The notes below the pieces were generated by a model. It saw nothing but the letters and a program-made list of their open reading frames with translations, ran no database searches and had not been told where the DNA came from. A stretch of 64,000 nt of DNA from Piper betle (taxonomy: Eukaryota; Streptophyta; Magnoliopsida; Piperales; Piperaceae), in the NCBI GenBank assembly GCA_033002965.1, contig JAURVB010007663.1, positions 1-64,000 on the forward strand, in the 5' to 3' direction. The position numbers and the translations under genes are program-made. How positions within the stretch are numbered: position 1 is the first letter of the stretch; each line of letters begins with the position of its first letter. This document shows positions 1 through 10,879 of this stretch, in pieces.

Positions 1-1382
1 TTTGAAATGATGACTACGATATTATTATTATTATTCATGATTAATTAAAATTAAATAACCGTTTATTTATTTATTTATTTATAGAATGATTATGTATTTA
101 CTTATTTTATTGTTTATATGATTGCTAACACGAGTATATATTATATTTACTTGTGTTTAGCCATTTACATATATAGTATATGATATAATTTTGTTTAGAG
201 TATTATTTATGTTCATGTATTTATTATTTACTAATTATCTATGTGTGTATTTATTGATTATTTATTATATTATGTCTTGATTTGCGTGCAAGGTGTTTTG
301 TTGTAGCCTTCTTAACACTATTTTCTTTATTAGGATGTATTGATGATAATAGCACATACCACGAGTAGGCATCATATAAAAATATTAGTATTTTACTCAG
401 CAGTGGGTTCCGATGTAGGTCACGGAGTCCGAGCTCGCCGTAGATGTGAAGATACGCTTGGAGCTTGGACCACAGGTCCGGTAGGACTCTCCCTCTCTGC
501 TTGACTTCTTAAGTGTCGAGTTTAATTGTGTTTTATATGTAGGACGGCATCGGCGGCATTTTATGTCTTCCCCGATGTCGGGCCATTTAGCTCTGTTTTC
601 TATGCATGTTTAATAAAACTACAAGGATGAGATCCTTTGTTAGTTTTCCGAACTGAAGCTCTGGAAATGTATGATACAAGCCTCTTCCCTAAGAATATTA
701 TATAAAGTACGCACATTTTTATGGATTTCAAACAATAAGAGAGTGAGCGGTATGTAGATATGCATGAATCGCACTAGTACTCCTTCAAACCCTGAGGTAG
801 TGTGGTGTATGAGGGTACTGCATTATGTAGTGCATTTTTTGGAATTTGTGGCACTAACTTACTTCCTGTACCGTGGCGGGTGATATGGAAGGTGTTAGGG
901 CGTAAGCGTTGTATGTATCTATGAATATGATTATGAATAGTGAATGCAAGCTAGTAATTGCTAAAGTATGTTTGCTTACAGCCTAGTGTAAGGCAATCTT
1001 GAAGTTTGATAAGTTTTCATGGGTAATGGAATACCCATTTTCCAGTTTACATTAGTTATTTTTCGAACCAGTAATATCCGTTACTGACGTTTTTCTTATA
1101 ATATATGTAGGTCTTGCAAATCCAGAGTTGTCTTTGGTGGGAGGACAGATAAACACTACACACACTTGAGCTTAGCATAGTTATTTACTTTCTTCCTTTT
1201 ATTTATGTTTGATGTGTTTTGATGTGTATTTTACAATGTCTTCCATTCCCATGACACCAAGAAGGGCGTTTCGATCTATTTCATCGATCGAGTCATACCG
1301 ACCGACAAACTTTAAACATGACTCGACTCGATTGTAACATTTCTGATTTGGTTTTTAAGTGAAACAAAATCAGGGTGTTACA
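1..1382 (+). repeat. 3' part of a long LTR (family B/D), cut by the window edge
   Basis: AT-rich sequence followed by LTR-like blocks that recur elsewhere in the window (plus strand 6420-7113; minus strand 1383-2265 and 43457-46721). It ends at 1382 with GGGTGTTACA, the 3' terminus shared by the LTRs here. It contains the shared 'ccgttactgacg' block near 1078 and the 'gatgtattgatgat' block near 333. No coding potential. The 5' end lies outside the window, so its insertion state cannot be judged. Confidence 0.65.
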
Positions 1383-2265
1383 CATACATACAATGCTTAC
1401 GCCCTCACAACCTCCATAGTACACCCGCCATGATACTCAAGTGGCAAATGGAACGGTTAAGTTAGTGCAACAAATTTAAAAAATGTGCTACGTTACGCAG
1501 TACCCTCATACTCTACTACACTACTTCAGGATTTGAAGGAGTACTATTACAGCCCATACAAATCTCCATGCCACTCACTCTCTTATTCATGAAATCCATA
1601 AAAATGTGCGTACATATATAATAGGTTTAGGGGAAAAGGCTTATATCATATATTTTTGGAGCTTTAGTCCAAAAGCCAAACAAGGGATCTCATCCTTTTA
1701 GTTTTATTAAAAGTGTGCAGAAAACACGGTTGCATGGCCCAACATCGGAGGGATCCAATAAAACACTGCTGATGTCCTCAACGTATAAAACATGATTATA
1801 CTCTACACGCAATGAGTCAAGCAGAGAGGGAGAGTCATATGGACCTGTGGTCCATGCTCCAAGAACATCGAAACCTACTGCTAAGTAAAATGCCAATGTC
1901 TCCATATGATGTATGCTCGTGGTGTGCATTCATATCATCAATACATCCTAATAAACAAAACAGTGCTAACAAAACAATAACTAAACATGTGGCACACAAA
2001 TCGAGACATACTAATAATAAATAATAAATAAATAAATAAATGCACTCATAGATAATTAAATAAATAATAAATACATGAACATAAATAATACTCTAATTGT
2101 ACAATAATTACATAATTATAATATATAAATATATAGGTAAACACGAGTAAATATCAACATATACTCGTGTGAGTAAACATATAAATAAACAAATAAATAA
2201 ATACATACTAACTCAATAAATAAATAAATAGTTAATACTCATTAATAATGAATATTAATAATATA
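1383..2265 (-). repeat. Inverted fragment of the same long LTR (family B/D)
   Basis: Its reverse complement matches about 211-915 block by block: the ATTTATT-rich tract, the region around 'cacaccacgagca', and the 'tggaccacaggtcc' segment. With 1-1382 it forms a large imperfect inverted repeat. It starts mid-LTR exactly where the left LTR ends, and it is cut off at 2265 where another minus-strand LTR begins. Small open frames here (for example 1690-1929) are chance frames in repeat DNA. Confidence 0.6.
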
Positions 2266-4170
2266 TGTAACACCTCATTTTGATCGGTCCAAGGGCAGGC
2301 CGAAGTACGATGTTATAATTTGGAAAACTATTCTTTCGTCTACTCTCGTGCAACTTTGCGGAAGCGGATCTCAACCCTTGATGAGGCTTAAGACAGGCAA
2401 CCTAACAGGGTTTCATCACATATACATGTTGGTTCATACTAGCATAAAAAGGCTCTTAAACTTAAATTTACTATACGATAACCCCTAGCCATAACAGAGG
2501 TAGAACCTCCCCTGCGACCATGAGCGGTGACTTTAAAAATGCTAATGTTCATTCTCAACTATAGAAGAGGCGCACCCCGACTACTGGTTTTGAGGTTGCA
2601 TACTATGGCATGAACCTTTCCTTACTCCTTAGTTCAAATGGTTCGTTCTATTTCTTAATTTCTTACATGCGGATGAATGCAGAGAATTTGAACAAAGGTT
2701 GTAGTTACCTGTTCCACATACCCAACATGTGTAAGAAAATAAAATAATTAAACATAGCATCATCGGATGCCAGGGCATCAAACCCTAACACCCGGATTTC
2801 ACATGGGTCTTCAATCGGTGTGAACTGTATGCTCCTCCTACCCACATTTCTTTACCACACATCACACAGCTACAATAAATATGTTTCACATATCTAGTAA
2901 GCTCCTCATCGTGTTCTAGAACTTTATGGTTTATACCTAGCAGAAGATAGTTAGAGTGCCCCAAAGTGTGTATGCACCATAACGATAATGTAATGATATA
3001 TAAAGCATACGTGCACAACAACAATCAATTGACTTATCCCGAAACATACAAGTTCATACAACTTTAGGGCTTATTTTAGTAACATGCTACATCTCAATTT
3101 CATATCAACTCGGTAATTAACACAAATACAACATGAAATCCCGCTCCATGAGCCGTCTGATCCATCTGCCTACTTCGGTCAACAAGGATAAACACCTACA
3201 TATATTAGGGAAAAATGTTAACAATCAAAGAATTGATTACTAGTCCTATACAGACGAGGAATATAGCATTTCTAGCAAATGGGTATCTAAACACCCACGA
3301 AAAAGTTGTAGAAACTTCAAGAATCATACAGGGTGGTAAGCGAAGGCTGATGTGGCCACATATCATACCATAATTACCTACAGAGAGGCATCGTACAAAC
3401 ATATAAACATTCATATATTGCTTACACCCTCACATCTTCTATATATCACCCGCCACAGTACCCATGTAGCTCAAAGCCAATGTGCTAGAATTTTTGAAAA
3501 TGCGCTGCATTCAGAGTACCCTACATACATTGCACCACTTCAGGATAGAAGGGGTATTAGTGCAATTTGCATATCTCTATACCACTCACTATCTTATTCG
3601 TGAAATCTGTAAAAGTGATAGTACTTATATCAAAGGCTGAGGCAAGAGGCTTGTATCATATATTTATAGAGCTTTAGTTTGAAAACTAACAAGGGATTTC
3701 ATCCTTGTAGTTGTATTAAACATACGATAAAATGCGACTAAATGGCCGGATATCTGTGGGATCAAATAAAAGTGTCACAGACATCGTCCTATCCTTTAAA
3801 CATAATCAAACGTGCCACTCAAGAGCCACACATAAGGGTGAAGTAAGAGAGTCCTACAAACCTGGACGAGTAGAGCTCCATATTTTAGTGGGTGAGCTCA
3901 CCAGTGAAGTAAGAGGGTCACAATGGCACGCAAAATGAGGCAAAACCTCCACACAAGCTGAACACTTAACGTCACTTAATTTTCTTAACTAGGTCCTAAG
4001 TAAAGTATTAAACCTTATTGTGTAACTTAATTAAGGTTTTGGTTTAATGTTCACTTAGTGTGTTTTAATGTATTCTATGGTTTTTAATCGAATGGCCTTA
4101 CCAGAGCGATTTTTTGGATGGGCCTAACAATGTCCAAGTGGGCTGATTTTTGGTGGAATCTACCTATGCT
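2266..4170 (-). repeat. Long LTR, family C, first copy (minus strand)
   Basis: Begins with TGTAACACC at 2266, the reverse complement of the GGTGTTACA LTR end. It matches a second copy starting at 33818 in the same order: the 'agctcctcctaccca' block (2830 and about 34314), 'agcaaatgggta' (about 3275 and about 34747), and the block around 'gattttttggatgggc' (about 4108 and about 35590). The two copies are clearly diverged, so this is an old insertion. The right edge is approximate. Confidence 0.6.
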
Positions 4171-4994
4171 GGAATCTACCATGGCTTGGTGATGTCATCG
4201 AGGTATGGGTGTCATAGCTATAGAGGTATGGGTGCCTACCTTTAGAGGTATGGGTGCCATACCAATAGAGGTATGGGTGCATACCAATAGAGGTATGGGC
4301 TGGAACGATAAGGATGTATGGGTTGGGTTAGCTAAAAAGGTATGGGTTTGGTTATCACAAAACCTAAAAACGTAGGGCTTTTACCCTAAAGTAGTCCAAT
4401 TCTTCTTACAAGGGCACCTGAGTATTTGACCTAGACTGGCGACAACTAACCATAGAACTCATTAGCATATACCTTTACTTGGTACTAAAGTCCACCATAT
4501 GGTAGCAAGACTCACAGAACACCTTAGTATAGCCGTAGAACCTGGAGTGACTTCCTTGAGGGTACACGTAGTTGACCTATCACATTGATGAGGATCAAGG
4601 AGACATGAGTAGATGTTAGGCGGCATTCCTCGCACCGATATAGTTTTTCTTGATGTAGTTCAGAATAGTACCATGCAGTACTATAGAGTACCTACTCCAC
4701 TACCTAGTAGACCCTTACGGGTGAGCTTAGGTTTTTCCTGCCAAGGTCATTGCATTTCAGTCTCCATAATTTGCAGTGACTGTAGGAGTTAGTCCAGTGA
4801 GATGAATTAAGCATGTATGGTCAATGGAGATAAATGATTTTAGCATGTATGGCATACTTTGCCTGATGATTTGAGCACGTGTAGTCTGTCCAGCCAGATT
4901 AGTAAGGAGGTAGTGAGCTTCATTAGTGTTCAGAGATCAAAATTCATGTTGGTACGGAAATTCCGAGGATGAAATTTTTATAAGGAGTAGAGGT
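4171..4994 (+). mobile_element. 3' internal remnant of a Ty3/Gypsy-like element
   Basis: Sequence upstream of the LTR that starts at 4995. The last about 40 bases carry the 3'-pol/UTR signature of plant chromoviruses ('ccgaggatgaaattttt' then a purine-rich 'aaggagtagagg' polypurine tract), placed directly before TGTAAAACC. The block at 4850-4960 resembles, in inverse, the sequence near 46890-47040 in the internal region of the minus-strand element. No intact pol reading frame is visible. Confidence 0.55.
4199..4350. repeat. Degenerate 22-24 bp minisatellite, about 6-7 units
   Basis: Repeated core GAGGTATGGGTGC with variable tails such as 'cataccaata'. Successive units begin near 4199, 4223, 4245, 4268, 4290, 4313 and 4338. 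The first four are well conserved; later ones drift. Array contained within the Gypsy-like internal remnant. Confidence 0.8.
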
Positions 4995-7113
4995 TGTAAA
5001 ACCAAATTTTGGCTTAGGGTTTTACTCGATTTTGTTTTGTCCAGTTCAGGCCGTCTCGGGTCGATTCAAGTGAGCTTGAGCCAGGAAAATTTTAAGAATA
5101 TGAGTATGAGACCCAGATGGCCATATGAGCATGTTATGGAGGTTGATTATGCCAGACATGCATATGATAGTTTTAGATATTATACAGTAGAGCATAAGTT
5201 ATCAGTGTATACACAAGGTATACATATAATTTTTATGAGTTTGGCAGAATTTTAGGCCTAGATGTAGGCCATTGCATCATTTAGAATACGTTTGGGATTT
5301 TTAGTGTATCTCATTGCATGCAGCATTAGGTTTTCAAATCACTAGATTGTTCCCCAATGGGCCCAGCTTGATTGAGTTCATGGTGCGAAGCCCACTTAAC
5401 CTTGTTGCCTCGATTCTCGCCTATAGAGTCACTTTTAAGACTTGAGTTAGTTTCGACTTTGGACGTTCTCGATTAAAGCTTTCAATCCATATGTATATTA
5501 CACATACCCATGGGTGGGTCCATCTTGATCACGAGTTGTCAGACATTCCAATTGTGTCATGTGGCAACATCTGAGCAGTTCACGTTAGCCTTTGCTTCAC
5601 TGTGTTATATATCTAGAGATTTTTCACAATTTTAGAGTTACATACTTTACCACTGCCATCACTTCGGCTCACCGCTGACGAGTTTCTGCCTCACCCCTGG
5701 CCACTGGATCGGTATGGTCTGTACCACCTCGCGCCTGGCTCTTTGTCCATACCCACGATCGCCATCAGCGCCGCTCAGTTGCCGCCAGCAACGATGTATT
5801 TGCCGTCGATTTTCGCCGCCATTTTCCATCGCCGGCGAGTGTCCTCCAGCAAAACCAACCACCCCAATAGCTTGCCCTCACCGAGAGATACAGTTTGGGA
5901 CTGACACCAACAACCGCCATGGCGGTGATGCCCGTCGGCGACATCGCCGCACCCGGTGGTGATCTGCCCTGTTTCTTGCTATTTTTTGGCCAGCCAGTGG
6001 CCAGACTTCGCTGATAATCACCACCACCAGGTCCGCCTTGATGCCCCCTGCCGATCCCGACTGGCGACAACCCGAGCTTCGCCGTTGTAGGTGTTTTCTG
6101 GCGACATGCACCACTGCCCACCCATTCTGCCCATTTGCTCGATACGCAATCTGTTTGCCCATGTCCGTGTTTGCCTGCCTAGTTTGCATTCACTTGGTCA
6201 TGCCCGAGTCTGCTAGCCCATGCCATGTCCCCATCCATCAGCCTAACTGATCCAACCTAGCAATTTATTTAACCAAGACCATGTTGGCTCAGTTCATCAT
6301 TTCGGTCTGGTTTAGCTTGGTTTTGTCCGGTTCGGCTCCTTTTGGGTCCATTTTCATCAATTCTAGCCCCATTTTTGACAATTTTAAAATCTCTATATTA
6401 GTTTGATGCATATTCACATGATTCAGCATATTTGGGAGTTATGATTATTTTTCTTTATTTATTTAATTATTATTATTCATTTTGTATGATTCATGTATTT
6501 TTTGATTATAATGCATGTTTATATGATTATTTATTATTATTAATGATATATTTATTTATGAATATTAGTCATATTTATGTTTACTAAATTTGTTATGTGT
6601 GTGTATATATACATATATGTGTATTTATTTATTTATCTATTTGTTTGTGTGTGTGTGTGTGTCATTATTTATTTGTATTAATTATGTATTTTATATTGGA
6701 TAATGATGATATTATTATTTATGATTAATGAATATTAACTATTTATTTATTTATTTATGGAATTATTATTTAATTATTTATTAAATATTTTAATATTTAT
6801 GTGTTTAATATATAAGTATATATGATATTTACTCGTATTTGCCTATGTATTTACACAGTACAATTCTATTATTATTTTATAATTAAAGAATTATTTATGT
6901 TCATATATTTATTATTTTTCTAATTGTCTATGAGTGTTTTCCTTGTTTATTTATTTATTTATTATTTATTATTATTTCTTGATTTTCTTGCTACATGTTT
7001 AGTTATAGGTTTGTTAGCATTGTTTTTTTCCTTAGAATTTATTGATGATATGAGCGCACACCACGAGCATGCATCATATATAGATGTTAGTATTTTACTT
7101 AGTAGTGGGTTCC
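4995..7113 (+). repeat. 5' two-thirds of a long LTR (family B/D), interrupted at 7113
   Basis: Starts TGTAAAACC right after the polypurine tract. Matches the reverse complement of the 3' LTR 43457-46721 from its first base: the 'ggttttactc' start, the segment around 'agatggccatatgagca', then a GC-rich block (5640-6250 here, 45400-46150 there) and the long ATTTATT tract. It stops at 'gtgggttcc', where family A LTR sequence begins. Frames at 5659-6250 on both strands arise from the GC-rich block and show no domain. Confidence 0.65.
6640..6661. repeat. (TG)n microsatellite
   Basis: Uninterrupted GT/TG dinucleotide run inside the AT-rich part of the LTR. Confidence 0.85.
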
Positions 7114-10031
7114 TGTAAAACCCACGATTCGAGTTAGAGTTTTATATTCAGAACCGGTCGGGTCGACCGTTATTTTTTTCGAGTTGAGTCAGTTTCAGGA
7201 CACGTGTACCGAGCCGATGCCAGTCGCGTGTATGAGCTATGAGGGTCATGCGTACCCAAGTATATGATGATAACGTCATGAACACAGCAGAACAGAATGA
7301 GTTATCAGATATATGAGAGTATGCCAGTCATTTTTTTATTATTTTTATATATAGTGGATCGTAGAATTAGTATTAGGCCGTTTACCGCGTTAGGACGCGT
7401 TCGGGCAGTCTGGGTGGGTTGTTAGTCATAGAGCATATCATTATAATGTTGTGGTGTTGTTTGATTTTACGGGATTTTTTCCCGATTTTTATGAATTTTT
7501 TAGGATTTAATACGACTTAGTTATTATACTTGACTCGAGTCGGAGACGAGTCAAGTAATATTTACGAGTTTGCCACCACACTCACCCCCGACCTTCTCCC
7601 TTCTTCTCCCAAACCCTTGTCGCGCGCTGCCACTGCGCATGCCGCCGCCGCGTCGCCGATCGACCGCCGCCCAGCTCCGCCACGGCGTCGCCGTGCCGCC
7701 CCGACCAGGCCCGGCCACCATCAGGCCGCCGCGACGCCGGAATCGCCACGCCTAGCGCCGCGGCTGCCTTTGGTCGCGTCGCCGATTCTGCCGCCGGCGA
7801 CCGTCGCAGCCATCATCCAGTGGTCGCCTCAGCACCACCGACCACCCAGCGGCCCTCCTCGACTGGAACGGAGGCCGTCGCCACCGTGGCCGGCCGGATC
7901 TAGCGACCCATCGCCGCCGGCTCTGTTTTAGCCGTTTTCCGGCGAGCCGCCACCTCCATTGGCCACGCTCGATGTCATAGATGAGTCGGGCTCGCCGAGC
8001 CGGTTCCGAGGGTACCCAACACGACCACTTTCCGGCTAGTAGACGCCGCCGGCGATTGTCGCAGGAAAACCACCGGAAGCCGCCGGAAAACCGCCAGTAG
8101 CAGCCGGAAAACCGTCGGAAAATCGGAATTTCTGGAATTCACTGGAATTCACCGGATCTTCCGCGGAGCTCACCCAGTCGAGCCTCGATCGAGCTTCGGA
8201 CGCCGATGAGCGCCGAATCGTGAGGTATAATTACCCCGATCGAGTTGATTTCCGATCGAATATGATGGCTTAGCATTACCATGCTAGAATTTACTAAGTT
8301 AAAGTCATGATGAATGTTAGCACAGTATGCTAGATTTGATTAACCGTCATGAGTAATGCCTAATTATGAGTAAAGGGATGATTGTATGATTTGGGTAATT
8401 GTGAATGAACAGTAAGTGATCTAATGAGGTAGATCGAGTCTCAGCATGATAAGTGATCACGAGATAACTTAGAAAAACACAGTAAAATTAGTATGAATAG
8501 AACGAGTTAGGATTATTTACTTTTATGATTATTTGATTGGTCATTGTGATGGATGATGATGGTGTTGTGTGTGATTCATTGATTTTGATGCATCATGTAG
8601 TTAGCGGGCGTTAGTATTTAGTTTTGATGTGTAGGTACGGAATAGGAGCTCGCCGCCTAGGCGCGATGACCCGCTTGGAGCTTCTACCAGGTCCGTTTAG
8701 GACTCGTCTGTTTTAATCTTTTCTATTGTATGTTTGATTTATTGTCTGCAGGATGGGTTAAGTGGCGTTTTATCGGATCCCACTTAACTCGGGCCATTTA
8801 ATCGAACATTTTCCGGATTAATAACCCCTCGAAGGTTGATTTCGAAAACAAGATCCACCAAAAGTTGCCTTCGGGCCTATTATGTAACTCCCTACCCAAG
8901 CCTATATATATATAGTTTTCGTGTTTCTGTGAGACGAGAGATGGAGAAATCGACTGCACGTACCATGCAGAGGATGCCGTGACAGTCAAAGCGGGCTCTG
9001 GATTAGTGCCAGCGGACTGTTCCATTCCCGAGGGATCTTGATAACTCCGCGTTTGAGTTCCTCACACTCGGAGAACGTGGAGGTTTACGGGTACTGTTTA
9101 GTACAGCGCATGTCCGGACTTGTGGTTCAAAGGGTACTAAAGGCGACTGCCTGAGAGTACTCGGCCTTCGTGCTCAAGGCCAGGAGAAATATGGAGGTAA
9201 GGAGAGGGCTTAGGATAAAGTTTCACGAGAAGTACTGAAAAAGAAGTGCCGAGAGCGGCATAGTACCAGCAGCAGTAAGTTCGGGATGCTACCGGGTCTG
9301 CAGCCCAGTGGCTCCTCAGTAGTGCCCTTCAGAGTGTTCACGTGGAGTATGATGTTTTCTTTCATATGAGAGTTTGCTCTCATAGCCAGCTTGTTATAGT
9401 TATTTTATTTTCCGGACCAGTAACACTTGTTACTGACGTGTTTTTATACTATATGTAGGTAATAATCACGAGTTGGAGGAGCCAGCTTAGATGGAGGAGC
9501 AATGAGGTCTTGTACACACACACATGTTAGATTTCTGAATGTTTAATTTTGTGTTATTATGTTATTATATTGTGAATGACATGTTCAAATGCATGAGACA
9601 TGATAGAATGTGAAATGATCAGAGTAGCGCAGCAAAAGTGTGATGGGTTAGGACCCAAAGTTCAGAGAATGATGAATATAATAGATTAGAAGTATGTGTG
9701 AATGCTATCGTTGCTATACGTATATATGTTTGAATATACGATTTTGACAGGGTGGCCCCTAATTGCATTTTTAGGGGAAATCCTGTCCCTTTCATTTTAT
9801 AATTTTCTCAAATTTTGATTGTAATTGTGTTGGTGTGAAATTTAGGTTGCATGTCATCCATGTAGTATCATGTTAGGGTTTTATGAATTTATCCATGCAT
9901 GACAAGTCGTATTTACATCTTAAGACGCCGAGATTAGATCCGCATGAGTTAGGTTCGGGTTAGCCAACCTAACCGGGGCTGGTAACATGCCGGTTCGGTT
10001 CACGAGTGTGAACCGGATTTGGGGTGTTACA
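7114..10031 (+). repeat. Family A LTR, copy 1, full length (2918 bp)
   Basis: Starts TGTAAAACCCACGATTCGAG and ends GGGGTGTTACA, matching in order the solo LTR at 16032-18848: GC-rich proline-codon-like block (7560-8000), the segment around 'gagctcgccgcctaggcgc', the 'cgaggatgagatccc' region (18 bp deleted here near 8828), the 'gtgctcaaggccagga' block, 'tgttactgacg', and the terminal segment. The left 5 bases (GTTCC) and right 5 bases (ATACC) are not a target-site duplication, so a simple solo insertion is not supported. The open frame 7530-7931 is a by-product of GC-rich repeat sequence. Confidence 0.8.
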
Positions 10032-10760
10032 ATACCGATAGAAATACCGAGTAGAATGTCAAAACGTGAGTTTGTGGGCACAGAAGTGTGACCGAGCTGA
10101 ATAACGGAAAGTGAGTACATGGGCGTGACGGAGCAAAATACCAGAATCAGAGAGCAGTGCTGCAATTCCTAGCACTACTAGGAGTTCCGGTATTTGAGGT
10201 GATCAATACAGCGGATTCCTACCGGTACTAGGAATACCGGTATTTGGAGTGAGCAATTTACTAGAAGCGCCGAGAGGAGGTTTTGAGTGGTTGAGTAGGG
10301 GTTAGGGTCGAACCAAGAGGGTGAGACACCGTGACCATAATGCGCCGAAGGAATTGTTTGAGTGGATTTGCCGATAAGGGTGAGAAGATTTCATGGAGAT
10401 TGAGATCTATCCTTATGCCAACGTCAAGGGGAGTTGGTTGCAACTAACTCTAAGGATAAACATGATCTTCTTGGAGATAAGCGAGATCTTCTTAGAGATA
10501 AGTGTGATCTTCATGAAGATATGTAGTTAGGATCTTTAGAAATATGGATAAACACAAAGAAGTTCTATATAAAGGGACATCCTCTTGTGTAGACAGGAAC
10601 ATAGAAATATTCGCAGGACTGCTTCCTCATCGCACTTGTGTGTGCTATTGTTGCTTCCTCCTCGTGGTATTTTGCTAGAACGCTAAAGCTGAATGTTTCC
10701 AAGAGGGAAATATGCTGCACGGTTGTGGTTTAGGGGATAAAAAATTCTACCCGAGATTAA
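10032..10760. repeat. Unidentified repeat flank, shared with the GIL1 intron insert
   Basis: 10032-10505 recurs at 24843-25319 with only scattered substitutions, in both cases attached to the family A LTR end. It contains short GATCTTCTTAGAGATAAG direct repeats (10460-10510) and, further on, a TATA-like 'ctatataaaggg' at about 10565. This composition recalls an LTR of another retroelement, but I found no second end. It borders the nitroreductase pseudogene on the left. Confidence 0.5.
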
Positions 10761-10879
10761 CCCGGTGACACCGTGCCTCTCTTCACTCTTTGTCGCCCAC
10801 TACACCCACAAGCACCACTACACCCACAAGCACCACTTCCTCGACTCGAGCTTTGCCCACCACTTCCCCCTGCTCCATC

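Noticed and set aside
5659..6250. Overlapping frames of 67-118 codons on both strands
   Set aside because: GC-rich part of the family B/D LTR; the equivalent frames at 45494-45910 and 49828-50318 have different sequences and breaks.
7530..7931. 133-codon proline/arginine-rich frame, and similar ones at 16343-17049 and 60487-60819
   Set aside because: They lie in the GC-rich block of family A LTRs, occur on both strands at once, and differ in frame between LTR copies; no conserved protein is implied.
8798..9025. 75-80 codon minus-strand frames recurring at 8798-9025 and 23596-23838
   Set aside because: Same LTR sequence in two copies; recurrence reflects the repeat, not a gene.
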